Assembly (NCBI GenBank): GCA_964351875.1
Contig: CAYGQC010000057.1
Span: forward strand, 1-20,038
DNA: 20,038 nt
Source: JANSWO01 sp964351875
Lineage (GTDB): Bacteria; Pseudomonadota; Gammaproteobacteria; Pseudomonadales; Azotimanducaceae
Reading direction: 5' to 3'
The position numbers and the translations under genes are program-made. The notes below the pieces were generated by a model, which made no database searches, was not told where the DNA came from, and saw nothing but the letters and a program-made list of their open reading frames with translations. Shown here piece by piece: positions 1 through 7,120 of this stretch; position 1 is the first letter of the stretch, and the number at the start of each line of letters is the position of its first letter.

Positions 1-258
1 CAATTTGCGTCAAAAGGAATTCACGTCGCACACATCGTGATCGACGGCGCAGTCGATGCGCCGGATACACTCGGTAAAATGCTCGGCAAAGAGCGATTCG
101 AACAACTGCGTGAGTCACGCGGCAAAGAACGCGATGGCTTGCTGCTACCGGAGCAAATGGCTGAAACGTACTACCACATCGCCCAGCAGCATCGATCGGC
201 CTGGACCTTTGAGCTGGACCTGCGAGCGCATTCAGACCGAGCCTGGTGGAATCACTAA
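1..258 (+). CDS. SDR family NAD(P)-dependent oxidoreductase, C-terminal part (5' truncated)
   Basis: The frame is open from base 1 and ends at TAA 256-258, giving 85 residues of a protein whose start lies outside the window. The fragment starts QFASKGIHVAHIVIDGAVD and ends with RSAWTFELDLR. Both pieces match the C-terminal end of a group of short-chain dehydrogenases often annotated as generic SDR oxidoreductases, where an HVAHVVIDG-like strand is followed by a PE-x-x-AE-x-Y helix and an RSAWT-x-ELDLRP tail. The Rossmann cofactor motif and the Ser-Tyr-Lys catalytic residues would be upstream and cannot be checked. The substrate is unknown; neighbouring acyl-CoA genes make a hydroxyacyl or short-chain alcohol substrate possible, but that is inference. 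The family call is fairly secure and the function is not. Confidence 0.75.
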   Translation, partial: QFASKGIHVAHIVIDGAVDAPDTLGKMLGKERFEQLRESRGKERDGLLLPEQMAETYYHIAQQHRSAWTFELDLRAHSDRAWWNH

Positions 259-418
259 CGGCGAGTGTCGAATTCGCAGCCCAAGCTACAGCCAGTTGTT
301 CCCTGGCTCATCTCACTGTGAATGCCATTACCAGCGGCCCCAGCGGCGTCCGCCTGCTCGCATCAACCGTTGCGACACATCGTTTGATCAGCCACCACGG
401 ATTCGAATATATAAGCCA
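259..418. other. Non-coding spacer upstream of the toxin-antitoxin module
   Basis: This stretch lies between the SDR stop codon and the promoter region of the BrnT-type gene. I see no convincing open frame, ribosome binding site or T-tailed hairpin in it. It becomes AT-rich around 404-415 just before the proposed -35 box, which fits a promoter-proximal segment. Confidence 0.4.
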
Positions 419-446
419 TTGACCTAGTACGTCATTGGCTTACACT
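419..446 (+). promoter_or_regulatory. Putative sigma70-type promoter of the brnT/XRE module
   Basis: TTGACC at 419-424 resembles a -35 box and TACACT at 441-446 a -10 box, with a 16-bp spacer. The expected transcription start, about 7 nt past the -10 box, falls at or next to the ATG at 453, so the mRNA could be leaderless. The boxes match consensus at five and four of six positions. This is a pattern call from sequence only. Confidence 0.45.
420..434. promoter_or_regulatory. 15-bp palindromic operator candidate in the brnT promoter
   Basis: The sequence TGACCTAGTACGTCA reads TGACNTANTANGTCA on both strands, with only the centre base and one symmetric pair unmatched. It overlaps the proposed -35 box and the spacer, so a bound dimer would block RNA polymerase. 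Autoregulation by the antitoxin is usual in BrnTA and other type II modules, so the downstream XRE protein is the obvious candidate ligand; that link is inference. Confidence 0.5.
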
Positions 447-452
447 GGATGC

Positions 453-743
453 ATGAGATTCGAGTGGGATGACGACAAAGATCAGCTCAATCAGAGAAAG
501 CACGGCCTTTCGTTCTCTCAAGCAAAAAAGCTGTTCGACGCTGATCGCGATTACTTGGAGATATTCGATGCACCCCACTCAAACGATGAGGATCGGTTCA
601 TCGCTATTGGCGAAATTGATCATGGCATTGCAGTGGTTGTCTATACGGAGCGCGAAGACCATGCGATCAGGATCATCGGAGCCCGTTTAGCTACAAACCG
701 AGAGCAGGAGCGCTTCCGCGTTTACATGGATAAACACACATGA
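453..743 (+). CDS. brnT: BrnT family toxin (RelE-like ribonuclease fold)
   Basis: The 96-residue product starts MRFEWDDDKDQLNQRKHGLSF, the characteristic opening of BrnT toxins (M-x-F-E-W-D-x-x-K-x-x-x-N-x-x-KHG-x-SF). It ends with the usual IRIIGARLATNREQERF segment, equivalent to the family's ISAR-x-AT-x-x-E motif. BrnT proteins are RelE-like endoribonucleases that arrest translation and are neutralised by the partner encoded immediately downstream. I chose ATG 453 rather than the TTG at 435 because the family begins exactly at this methionine and a proposed promoter ends just upstream. No clear Shine-Dalgarno sequence precedes it, in line with a possibly leaderless transcript. The stop overlaps the next gene's start (ATGA, 740-743). 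Length is normal for the family. Confidence 0.85.
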   Translation: MRFEWDDDKDQLNQRKHGLSFSQAKKLFDADRDYLEIFDAPHSNDEDRFIAIGEIDHGIAVVVYTEREDHAIRIIGARLATNREQERFRVYMDKHT

Positions 744-1030
744 GCGACATTCCAGAGATTTCCGACGAGCAATTCGCGAACGCGATACCAGCACGGCAGC
801 GGCAGCGCCTGATGCGCGGAGGCTTTACAAATGGCGAGGACATCGCCGCTCTGCGTCGCTTTGTCGGACTGAGTCAGGTTGATTTTGCACGCGCGATGGA
901 GATTAGCGTCCACACGCTACGCAATTGGGAGCAGGGCCGCAGGAAGCCTGACGGACCTGCGCTTGCGCTACTCAAAATCGCTGCTCGCTATCCAAGGATT
1001 ATTCGAGAGAACCTAGACTCGGCAGCATAG
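740..1030 (+). CDS. XRE/YiaG-like helix-turn-helix protein, probable antitoxin of the BrnT-type toxin
   Basis: This 96-residue protein has an XRE helix-turn-helix at about residues 34-66 (IAALRRFVGLSQVDFARAM, then SVHTLRNWEQGRRKPDGPAL). The WEQGRRKP signature is typical of the YiaG/NadS-type HTH proteins that serve as antitoxins of RelE-like toxins. Its start overlaps the toxin stop by 4 nt, indicating translational coupling. Canonical BrnA partners are ribbon-helix-helix proteins, so an XRE partner is a different antitoxin class attached to a BrnT toxin. In this family the N-terminal segment (about residues 1-33) may contact the toxin, but this is inferred. It probably binds the palindrome at 420-434 to repress its own operon. 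The HTH call is firm; the antitoxin role rests on gene order and overlap. Confidence 0.8.
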   Translation: MSDIPEISDEQFANAIPARQRQRLMRGGFTNGEDIAALRRFVGLSQVDFARAMEISVHTLRNWEQGRRKPDGPALALLKIAARYPRIIRENLDSAA

Positions 1031-1077
1031 GGCTACGGAAACTTACTGCAGGATCCATTCGCAATCGAACCGCGGCA

Positions 1078-1096
1078 GCACCGATAACATCGGTGC
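1078..1096. terminator. Hairpin between convergent genes, possible terminator without a T-tract
   Basis: GCACCGAT (1078-1085) and ATCGGTGC (1089-1096) form a perfect 8-bp stem with a 3-nt AAC loop, and three more pairs (75-77 with 98-100 of the 1000s) are possible past a one-base bulge. It sits between the end of the toxin-antitoxin operon and the convergent bcp gene. Neither side has a run of T, so intrinsic termination is uncertain; it could also stabilise a 3' end. Confidence 0.35.
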
Positions 1097-1124
1097 CTGC
1101 AAACGCCACTCATCGACGGTCAAG

Positions 1125-1592
1125 CTACAACGCCTGGATCACCTCCAGCACCTTGGCGGGATGATCCGCAGCGCGGGTCACTCGCCGCCAGTGTTTAACC
1201 ACCTTGCCGTCGGCCCCGATCAACACCGTCGAGCGAATGACGCCGACCGTTTTCTTGCCGTACATCATCTTCTCGCCCCAGGCGCCATATTTCTCCATCA
1301 CCGTCTTGTTAGGATCGGACAACAGCGTGAACGGCAGCTTGTACTTTTTGATGAATGCCGTGTGCGAATCCGCGTCATCCGGTGATACACCGAGCACGAT
1401 CACACCCAACTTCTTCAGCGCAGACCATTCGTCACGAAAACCACAGGCCTGCTTGGTGCAACCAGGGGTGTCGTCTTTGGGATAGAAATAGACAACAACC
1501 AGCTTGCCTTTGAGATCGCGCAACGCGACTTTCTCACCGTTTTGATCCTTGAGCGTAAACGCCGGGGGAACCTTGCCTTCTTCAATGGCCAC
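1125..1592 (-). CDS. bcp: Thioredoxin-dependent thiol peroxidase, Bcp/PrxQ type
   Basis: The 155-residue product is a peroxiredoxin of the Bcp/PrxQ group, which reduces hydrogen peroxide and organic or lipid hydroperoxides using thioredoxin in the cytoplasm. The peroxidatic cysteine is C45 in DTPGCTKQACGFRD, and C50 five residues later is the usual resolving cysteine of this subgroup. The conserved YFYPKDDTPGCT and the later VIRSTVLIGADGKV segments are also present. I chose GTG at 1592 because GAGG lies six bases upstream and the N-terminus MAIEEGKVPPAFTL then aligns with the family; the frame stays open to ATG 1604 and TTG 1613. It follows the lipoprotein peptidase on the same strand with a short gap, so it may be the last gene of that operon. 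Confidence 0.9.
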   Translation of the reverse strand: MAIEEGKVPPAFTLKDQNGEKVALRDLKGKLVVVYFYPKDDTPGCTKQACGFRDEWSALKKLGVIVLGVSPDDADSHTAFIKKYKLPFTLLSDPNKTVMEKYGAWGEKMMYGKKTVGVIRSTVLIGADGKVVKHWRRVTRAADHPAKVLEVIQAL

Positions 1593-1648
1593 AACACGCC
1601 TCATCAATGCCAAAAGGACAGTTTAACGTTGCGAGCTCTAAGCGCCTA

Positions 1649-3418
1649 TCACTGCGCCCAACCCCCGAGCTCAACGAACCGGAATCGCCGATGACAGCCC
1701 ATCGGAATCTCGACTTGCACGCGCTCGGGCGTCTCCGAACTGGCTGGCTCGAGATCATCTTTAAGCCAACCCACTACAGGCAGCCGATCAAAGTGCTCGC
1801 ACGCCTTAGCGATGGTTTCTACAAGCGCAGCCCCAGAACCGGTAACCGGCACTCCGGCGATGCTCTCTATATCCAGCCACTGATCAGGCAGCAGAACGCA
1901 ACTGCTATTTCCGCGAACCTGGACACCCTCCGGACGATGGCTGAGCGAAAAGCCATTCGGGCAATCCAGCTGAAACACATGCATGAGCGCCGCGAATTGC
2001 GCACGGCCTACATTGTCATCGGACATGCCGCCGAGTTGCACACCTGCCTTTTCCAGCTGTTTGTACAACGCATCGTTGCTCGGCAAACCCTTATCAACCC
2101 AGCCCCGAATGAACTCAACAAGATCGGGGTCCAACGTAATCGCCGCGACGGCTTCAAGATAAGCCCTTTGGTCATACTCGTTACTGTTATTACCGAGTTG
2201 GGCAAAGAGGTGCCGCCAATGCGCGAGCGCCGGCTGGCCCACTTTCCTTGCTGCGCCTTCGACAAGTAGCTCGATCACTTCCCCACAGGTGTAGTAGAGC
2301 GAGAAATTTCCCCGCTTTCCTGCCTCATTCAGCGGCTCGTTTGCATCGCGAAGACAGCTACCGAGAGCGCTTGTTCGCTCGGACCAAAGCGTTGCCTCAT
2401 CAAACAAACCGAGCTCGAAACCTGCGGCCCTGGCCGCAGCGTCCGCGTTGCCTTCGTGCAGCCAGCTCGCGCCGGTGCTGTGATCGTGCTGAAACTGACC
2501 GCCATTCCATAGATGCGCAGCCTCGTGGGCAATGAGATACAGATATCGCTGCCGCGCCTGCTCGCTGGGTTCGAGCCATAGATCGCCTAAGACTGATAGC
2601 GCGACCATTCGATCGACCACACCGCCATACAACGACGTCCGGCGTGGATGGCCGCCACCGAAGCTGAACAGAAGACGGGGTGTGAAATCGAGTTCCTGGC
2701 CATAGGCGGAGGTGTAACGCTCAACCACCGCCGCCATGAATACCGGCAGTTCGTCGCGCATCCATTGGGGCAGGTTCGGATCGAGCAAGATCTGCGCGTC
2801 GCCCACCACTTCAGGTCGCACCGTGCCGAAGTAAGCCATGGTGCCGTCGCTGGCCGAATCCAGCCATTGCACGGATTGCTCCGACAACGTGGAATCCAGC
2901 CAGACGTGCGCACCCGGTTTAGGCATCAGCCAGTAGCTGACAGGGCGCTGAACAGTACACGGCGGCACAGTATTCAGACTGTCCGGACAAGGTGATTCCG
3001 CATCCGCTGGAAAATGGCCAACGTACAGAACGACGCCCGCATCGTTCGCAAAGGTCTGTGTGAGCGAATAGTCCGCTTGAACGAACCGATCATCTGGTGG
3101 CACCTCAAATCGCAACACGCGCCTTGCTTGCGGCAAAACCACCACGTCCCGCTTGCCACGCTTTTCCAATACAGCGCCGTCGCTCAGCCAGCGCCAGCGC
3201 TCGCGCAGTTCGATGCCCGGTGTGCGCACAAACAGCCACTCTCGCAGTGGCTCGCCGCGGCGCAGCTCGACCCGAAAGCTACCGTCGTCGAGCTGCCATA
3301 CATCGACTTTCAGTTCAGCGTCGACTGGCGGGCTCAATGTCGTCGTAGCACAACCCGAGTGCAAAAAAAGCAGCAACAGCGACAGGGCGCCTGTCGCCCA
3401 GCGTCGGCCAGCAATCAC
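1649..3418 (-). CDS. Secreted lipoprotein metallopeptidase-like protein (HExxH gluzincin, M61/M1-like)
   Basis: This 589-residue protein begins with a positively charged start, a hydrophobic stretch and LFLHSGC, a slightly atypical lipobox with C23 as the probable lipidated residue, so it should be membrane-anchored and extracytoplasmic. A zinc motif HEAAH occurs at 298-302 and continues LWNGG. A second motif WLHEGNADA supplies the candidate third ligand E322, giving the HExxH-x19-E layout of gluzincins (the M1 spacing is 18). HExxHLWN is also seen in M61 peptidases. The C-terminal part contains DIESIAGVPVTGSGAALVETI-like residues that could be a degenerate PDZ domain, as in M61; this is inference. 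The start is GTG 3418, whose GTGA overlaps the stop of the upstream crotonase gene, implying coupling. The substrate is unknown. Confidence 0.75.
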   Translation of the reverse strand: MIAGRRWATGALSLLLLFLHSGCATTTLSPPVDAELKVDVWQLDDGSFRVELRRGEPLREWLFVRTPGIELRERWRWLSDGAVLEKRGKRDVVVLPQARRVLRFEVPPDDRFVQADYSLTQTFANDAGVVLYVGHFPADAESPCPDSLNTVPPCTVQRPVSYWLMPKPGAHVWLDSTLSEQSVQWLDSASDGTMAYFGTVRPEVVGDAQILLDPNLPQWMRDELPVFMAAVVERYTSAYGQELDFTPRLLFSFGGGHPRRTSLYGGVVDRMVALSVLGDLWLEPSEQARQRYLYLIAHEAAHLWNGGQFQHDHSTGASWLHEGNADAAARAAGFELGLFDEATLWSERTSALGSCLRDANEPLNEAGKRGNFSLYYTCGEVIELLVEGAARKVGQPALAHWRHLFAQLGNNSNEYDQRAYLEAVAAITLDPDLVEFIRGWVDKGLPSNDALYKQLEKAGVQLGGMSDDNVGRAQFAALMHVFQLDCPNGFSLSHRPEGVQVRGNSSCVLLPDQWLDIESIAGVPVTGSGAALVETIAKACEHFDRLPVVGWLKDDLEPASSETPERVQVEIPMGCHRRFRFVELGGWAQ

Positions 3419-4254
3419 GACAAGGCATCACCGAGTTCGCCGCCCGCTTCACCCACGCGCATCTCAACCGCACGCGTTTGTCCGCCATTGGCCATGAACT
3501 TGCTCATGTTCGTCTGTGCACCCTCAGTGCGCAGCAACCGCTGGAATAGATAGGCCTCGTCCGCCAGGCCTTCCACTAAAGGCTGTTCGGCACCGTCCAC
3601 TGCCTGTTTCGCCAGGCGTACCGCAGGCGCTGGAAACGATGCAATGCGCCGGGCCAGCTTGCCTACCCAGGCGTCGATCTCATCGGCGGCAAATATGCGA
3701 TTCAGATAACCCCAGCGCTCAGCCGTAGCCGCGTCCAGATCGTCACCACCGAGCACCACCTCCATCGCCCGGCCACGGCCCATGAGTCTTGGCAATCGTT
3801 GGGTGCCCGAACCACCCGGCAAGATGCCCAGCGGAACTTCCATCTGGCAGACAATGGTTTTATCAATGACACCGAAGCGCATATCACAGCTACTCGCCAG
3901 CTCGCTACCGCCGCCACCAACCCTGCCTTCGATCTGGCAGATCGTCACTTTGTCCATCGTGCGGAATCTCTCGCACATGGCGTGGAAAGGATTCATTTCT
4001 GTATCCCGCTCGGCCGGCGTATCGGTGGGAAACGTGAGGATCGCTGAGACGTCGAAATGCGCGAGGAAAAAATCCGGGTTCGCACTCTTCAGGAGCACGA
4101 CGGTCAGATTCGGATCCTCCTTCAGCTCGATCGAGAGTGCTGAGAGCTCCGCATACAGAGGTAGCGTAATCACATTGAGTGGCGGATTGTCGATGGTGAC
4201 CACCGCCAACCGCCCTTCTATGTCGACATTCAACAGCTCATAGTCGTAGGCCAT
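3415..4254 (-). CDS. Enoyl-CoA hydratase/isomerase (crotonase) family protein
   Basis: The 279-residue product is a crotonase. The oxyanion-hole region GRVGGGGSELASSCDMRFG carries E118, and CQMEVPLGILPGGSGTQRL carries E139, the two glutamates needed for hydration of a 2-enoyl-CoA, so hydratase chemistry is plausible. The segment before it, NPDFFLAHFDVSAI, replaces the common F-x-x-G-x-DL motif with AHFDV, typical of an uncharacterised crotonase subgroup. I chose ATG 4254 because GGGAG lies five bases upstream and the protein then starts MAYDYELLNVDIEG as in the family; the frame extends to 4350 without support. It is the first gene of a minus-strand unit, overlapping the lipoprotein peptidase by four bases, and is divergent from the M20 gene. 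The acyl substrate cannot be read from the sequence. Confidence 0.85.
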   Translation of the reverse strand: MAYDYELLNVDIEGRLAVVTIDNPPLNVITLPLYAELSALSIELKEDPNLTVVLLKSANPDFFLAHFDVSAILTFPTDTPAERDTEMNPFHAMCERFRTMDKVTICQIEGRVGGGGSELASSCDMRFGVIDKTIVCQMEVPLGILPGGSGTQRLPRLMGRGRAMEVVLGGDDLDAATAERWGYLNRIFAADEIDAWVGKLARRIASFPAPAVRLAKQAVDGAEQPLVEGLADEAYLFQRLLRTEGAQTNMSKFMANGGQTRAVEMRVGEAGGELGDALS

Positions 4255-4320
4255 CTTCTCTCTCCCCATTTGAAACGCTTGCGGTACATTACGGTGTGGC
4301 TCGGGGCATCGTCCAGAGCA

Positions 4321-4338
4321 CAGCTCGATCAAGAGCTG
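4321..4338. promoter_or_regulatory. Inverted repeat in the divergent crotonase/M20 promoter region
   Basis: CAGCTC (4321-4326) and GAGCTG (4333-4338) are perfect 6-bp inverted arms around a 6-bp centre. The element lies in the 111-bp region between the divergent starts at 4254 and 4366, where a shared regulator could bind. It is short and may be chance. Confidence 0.25.
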
Positions 4339-4365
4339 CCAAACATCCAAACGCCGGGGTAGGCC

Positions 4366-5559
4366 ATGCTGGACAAAGCGACGACAAATCGAATAACAGG
4401 CTATGTGGACGACAACGCGGAGATGCTTCTAGCTGTCTCACACGCCATACACGGACGTCCCGAACTGGCCTTCGAAGAGCGATTCGCCTGCGAGACGCTG
4501 GTCAACGCAGCCAACAATGCTGGGCTTGCGACCAAGCCAAATGTGTTCGGGCTCGAGACAGCCTTCGAGGGTAGCTTCGGTGCCAAGGCCGGACCGACGG
4601 CGGCCATCCTCGCGGAGTACGACGCCCTGCCCGGCATCGGCCATGCCTGCGGCCACAATCTGATCGCCACCTCTGCACTCGGTGCCGCACTGGCATTGCA
4701 CAACATCGGCAGCGAACTGCCCGGTAAAGTGCGTTTCATCGGTACGCCTGCGGAAGAGCGAGGCGGCGGCAAAGAATTGATGGCCCGCAACGGAGCATTC
4801 GACGGCGTTGACGCGGCCATGATGATTCATCCATCGGGCGTGAACCTGGCAACTATGCCGTGCATCTGCATCGCTGAGGTCAGCGTCACCTATCGCGGTC
4901 GATCTGCGCACGCATCCGCCATGCCGCACAAAGGCATCAACGCCCTCGACGGATTGCTCCTCGCCTACCAGGCAATTTCCAATCTGCGCCAGCACATTCG
5001 AGACAACGAGCGCATCCACGGCATCATTACCGAAGGCGGTCAGGCACCCAACATCGTGCCGGACAAAGCTACCGGTGACTTCTACGTTCGCGCAGCCACC
5101 GAGAAGGCGCTCGCTGCGCTGAAACCCAGGGTTCAGGCGTGCTTCGAGGCCGGGGCAACCGGCAGTGGTTGCGAGGTTGAGGTGACCTGGGCCGGCGTCG
5201 ACTACCTGGACCTGAATACCAATTGGCCACTAGCCGAGGCCTTCCAGACCCACGCAGAAGGCCTGGGCAGAGAATTCATTCCGATGGAGCGGCTGGCCGG
5301 CGCCGGTATGGGCAGCACAGACATGGGTAACGTCTCCTACCGCGTGCCATCGATCCATCCTATGCTCGCCAGTGCGCCGCGCAACGTGGTGATTCACCAT
5401 CCGGATTTTGCGCACTGGGCAGGCTCGGAAATGGGCGACGCTGCCGCGCTCGACGGCGCGAAGTCGCTGGCGCTGACCACCGCGGAGTTTCTGCTCTCGC
5501 CGGAGCTGCAGAAGCAGACGAGAAAGGCATTCGATCTGTCCTCTGCGCTGGCCGTCTAA
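4366..5559 (+). CDS. M20 family metallopeptidase / amidohydrolase (M20D-like)
   Basis: The 397-residue protein has the hallmarks of M20 amidohydrolases: an early HGRPEL motif (about 29-34), AEYDALPGIGHACGHN (83-98) with the metal-binding Asp/Cys/His cluster, GTPAEERGGG (127-135) with the catalytic glutamate pair, and AMMIHP. A dimerisation domain begins near YRGRSAHASAMPHKGINALD. The closest general type is the M20D / peptidase M20 domain-containing protein 2 group, which hydrolyses N-acyl, aminoacyl or amide bonds in small cytoplasmic substrates such as N-acylated amino acids or dipeptides. Length is normal. The ribosome binding site is weak (GGGGTAGGCC just before ATG). It is followed six bases later by the ChaC-like gene and then by an acyl-CoA dehydrogenase, so it probably leads a three-gene operon. 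The substrate is not determinable. Confidence 0.88.
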   Translation: MLDKATTNRITGYVDDNAEMLLAVSHAIHGRPELAFEERFACETLVNAANNAGLATKPNVFGLETAFEGSFGAKAGPTAAILAEYDALPGIGHACGHNLIATSALGAALALHNIGSELPGKVRFIGTPAEERGGGKELMARNGAFDGVDAAMMIHPSGVNLATMPCICIAEVSVTYRGRSAHASAMPHKGINALDGLLLAYQAISNLRQHIRDNERIHGIITEGGQAPNIVPDKATGDFYVRAATEKALAALKPRVQACFEAGATGSGCEVEVTWAGVDYLDLNTNWPLAEAFQTHAEGLGREFIPMERLAGAGMGSTDMGNVSYRVPSIHPMLASAPRNVVIHHPDFAHWAGSEMGDAAALDGAKSLALTTAEFLLSPELQKQTRKAFDLSSALAV

Positions 5560-5565
5560 AACCAC

Positions 5566-6144
5566 ATGCACTGGGTCTTCGCTTACGGTTCTCTAATCTG
5601 GAAGCCTGATTTTGCCTTCGTGAATCAGCGCCCAGCCAGCCTGCACGGCTACGGCCGCCGTTTTTGGCAAGGCTCCCACGACCATCGAGGCACACCCGAT
5701 GCTCCAGGCCGAGTCGTCACGCTCATTCCGATAGAGCATGCGATCTGTCGCGGTATGGCCTATCAGATCGATGACGAATCGGTCTTCGAAGCCTTGGATC
5801 ATCGCGAAAAGAACGGCTACCAACGCACGGTGGTCATGCTGCATCCCGAACAGGAATTTCCGGAGCAGGATCAATCGACTCTTGAGCCATTCGAGGCAAT
5901 TGCGTGGGTCGCTGAACCTGGGAATTTCGCCTATGTAGGCGAGGCGAGCATCACCCGCATCGCGCAGCAGATCGCCGCCAGCACGGGCCCGAGCGGGCGC
6001 AACGATGACTACGTGTTCGAGCTGGCGAACGTCCTGGCCGACATGGGCGTCATTGATCCGCATATCATTGAGCTTGAAAGCGCACTGCGCGCCCTCGGGG
6101 CAAACAGACAACACAGCGAGAACAGGGTCAGGAAAACACCATGA
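5566..6144 (+). CDS. chaC: ChaC-like gamma-glutamylcyclotransferase
   Basis: The product (192 residues) starts MHWVFAYGSLIWKPDF, with the YGSL loop (7-10) that binds the gamma-glutamyl group. The catalytic glutamate is E81 in LDHREKNGYQR. ChaC enzymes split cytoplasmic glutathione into 5-oxoproline and Cys-Gly. The tail includes the usual NDDYVFELANVLADMGVIDPHI segment seen in bacterial ChaC proteins (GRN-x-DY-x-x-x-L). It starts six bases after the M20 stop and its own stop overlaps the acyl-CoA dehydrogenase start (ATGA, 6141-6144), so the three genes are likely co-transcribed. Coupling to an M20 enzyme could let the Cys-Gly product or other small peptides be hydrolysed next; that is speculation. 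Confidence 0.9.
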   Translation: MHWVFAYGSLIWKPDFAFVNQRPASLHGYGRRFWQGSHDHRGTPDAPGRVVTLIPIEHAICRGMAYQIDDESVFEALDHREKNGYQRTVVMLHPEQEFPEQDQSTLEPFEAIAWVAEPGNFAYVGEASITRIAQQIAASTGPSGRNDDYVFELANVLADMGVIDPHIIELESALRALGANRQHSENRVRKTP

Positions 6145-7070
6145 ACATTACCTTCAGCCCCGAGCACCTCGCCTTTCGGGATGAGATTCGGCATTTTCTA
6201 GACGAGTCACTCACCGATGAGCTGCGCGACGCCCAGACATTCTGCCCGGGGATTTTCCTCGACTACGAACACAACATCATCTGGCACCGAATCCTGCACG
6301 CGAAGGGTTGGATCGCCCCATCCTGGCCAAAACAATACGGTGGTACCGGCTGGGACCTCGTGCAGCGCTACCTATGGAGTACAGAAACGGTGCTGGCTGG
6401 CGCGCCTTCGCTCGCACCGATGGGTTTGGGCATGTGCGGGCCAATGCTGATCGGCTGCGGCAGCAAGGCCCAGCAGGACTACTACCTGCCACGNNNNNNN
6501 NNNNNNNNNNNNNNNNNNNNNNNNNNNNNNNNNNNNNNNNNNNNNNNNNNNNNNNNNNNNNNNNNNNNNNNNNNNNNNNNNNNNNNNNNNNNNCTTGAGT
6601 TCGAACGCGGTGGCGGTGGCGCGGCGGCATCTGCGCGAGCGAACCTCACCAAGTTGAAACGGCTGGCGGCAGATACGCAAACACCGGAAGGCCCGCTGAT
6701 CGAGACCCAACCGTTCCGCAGCAAACTCGACAAAGCCGAGATACAACTGGAGTCGTTCCAGTATCTGGAATTCAGGATCATGGCTGCGCTGTCCTCCGGT
6801 GAGAACCCGGGGCCGGAATCATCGATCATGAAAAACATCAGCGCAGATCTCGGCCAGCACATCACGGAATTGGCCGTCGAAACCGTCGGGTATTTCATGA
6901 CTGTCGACCAGCCAGAAGCGCGCACCGTGGGAAGCAACGTTGAGCCCATCGGTCCGAAGGCGGGCATGACGGCACTACCGCGCTATTTCAATCTGCGCGC
7001 CAGCTCCATCGCCGGAGGCAGCAACGAGGTGCAGAAGAACATCGTGGCTAAGGCGGTGCTGGGGCTCTGA
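6141..7070 (+). CDS. Acyl-CoA dehydrogenase family protein, interrupted by an assembly gap
   Basis: The N-terminal 117 residues (FSPEHLAFRDEIRHFLDE, then GWIAPSWPKQYGGTGWDLVQRYL) and the C-terminal 158 residues (ending SSIAGGSNEVQKNIVAKAVLGL) are clearly the two ends of an FAD-dependent acyl-CoA dehydrogenase of the large-subunit type found in cholesterol and pimeloyl-CoA catabolism. These enzymes introduce a 2,3-double bond into an acyl-CoA and pass electrons to ETF. The central beta-barrel that binds FAD and substrate is hidden in the 100-N gap. The family is normally about 390-400 residues, so roughly 130 residues are missing where only 33 are represented, and the nominal reading frame through the gap is meaningless. 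Start ATG overlaps the chaC stop and has AGGA upstream. Related partners in the window are the MaoC pair and crotonases. Confidence 0.85.
   Translation: MNITFSPEHLAFRDEIRHFLDESLTDELRDAQTFCPGIFLDYEHNIIWHRILHAKGWIAPSWPKQYGGTGWDLVQRYLWSTETVLAGAPSLAPMGLGMCGPMLIGCGSKAQQDYYLPXXXXXXXXXXXXXXXXXXXXXXXXXXXXXXXXXXLEFERGGGGAAASARANLTKLKRLAADTQTPEGPLIETQPFRSKLDKAEIQLESFQYLEFRIMAALSSGENPGPESSIMKNISADLGQHITELAVETVGYFMTVDQPEARTVGSNVEPIGPKAGMTALPRYFNLRASSIAGGSNEVQKNIVAKAVLGL
6494..6593. other. Assembly gap of 100 N inside the acyl-CoA dehydrogenase gene
   Basis: Exactly 100 consecutive N are present, a common placeholder for a scaffold gap of unknown size. Comparison with the normal length of acyl-CoA dehydrogenases suggests that about 380-400 bases are really missing. 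Confidence 0.95.
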
Positions 7071-7090
7071 ATGGACGGTTAGCCGTAGGC

Positions 7091-7120
7091 AACGAGGGGA
7101 AATGAGGGGAAACGAGGGGA
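7091..7120 (+). repeat. Three tandem copies of a 10-bp unit
   Basis: AACGAGGGGA occurs at 7091-7100 and 7111-7120, with the one-base variant AATGAGGGGA at 7101-7110. The array starts 20 bp after the acyl-CoA dehydrogenase stop. No function is evident; short G-rich tandem units like this are common in intergenic DNA. Confidence 0.85.

Noticed and set aside
435..452. TTG start extending the BrnT toxin by six residues
   Set aside because: The family begins at the ATG at 453, and the TTG lies between the proposed operator and -10 box.
1607..2269. Long plus-strand frame of 220 codons
   Set aside because: It is antisense to the lipoprotein peptidase, which has a signal sequence and zinc motifs; the plus-strand product has no recognisable domain or ribosome binding site.
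4438..5019. Minus-strand frame of 193 codons
   Set aside because: It is a shadow of the M20 gene, which carries all family motifs on the plus strand.
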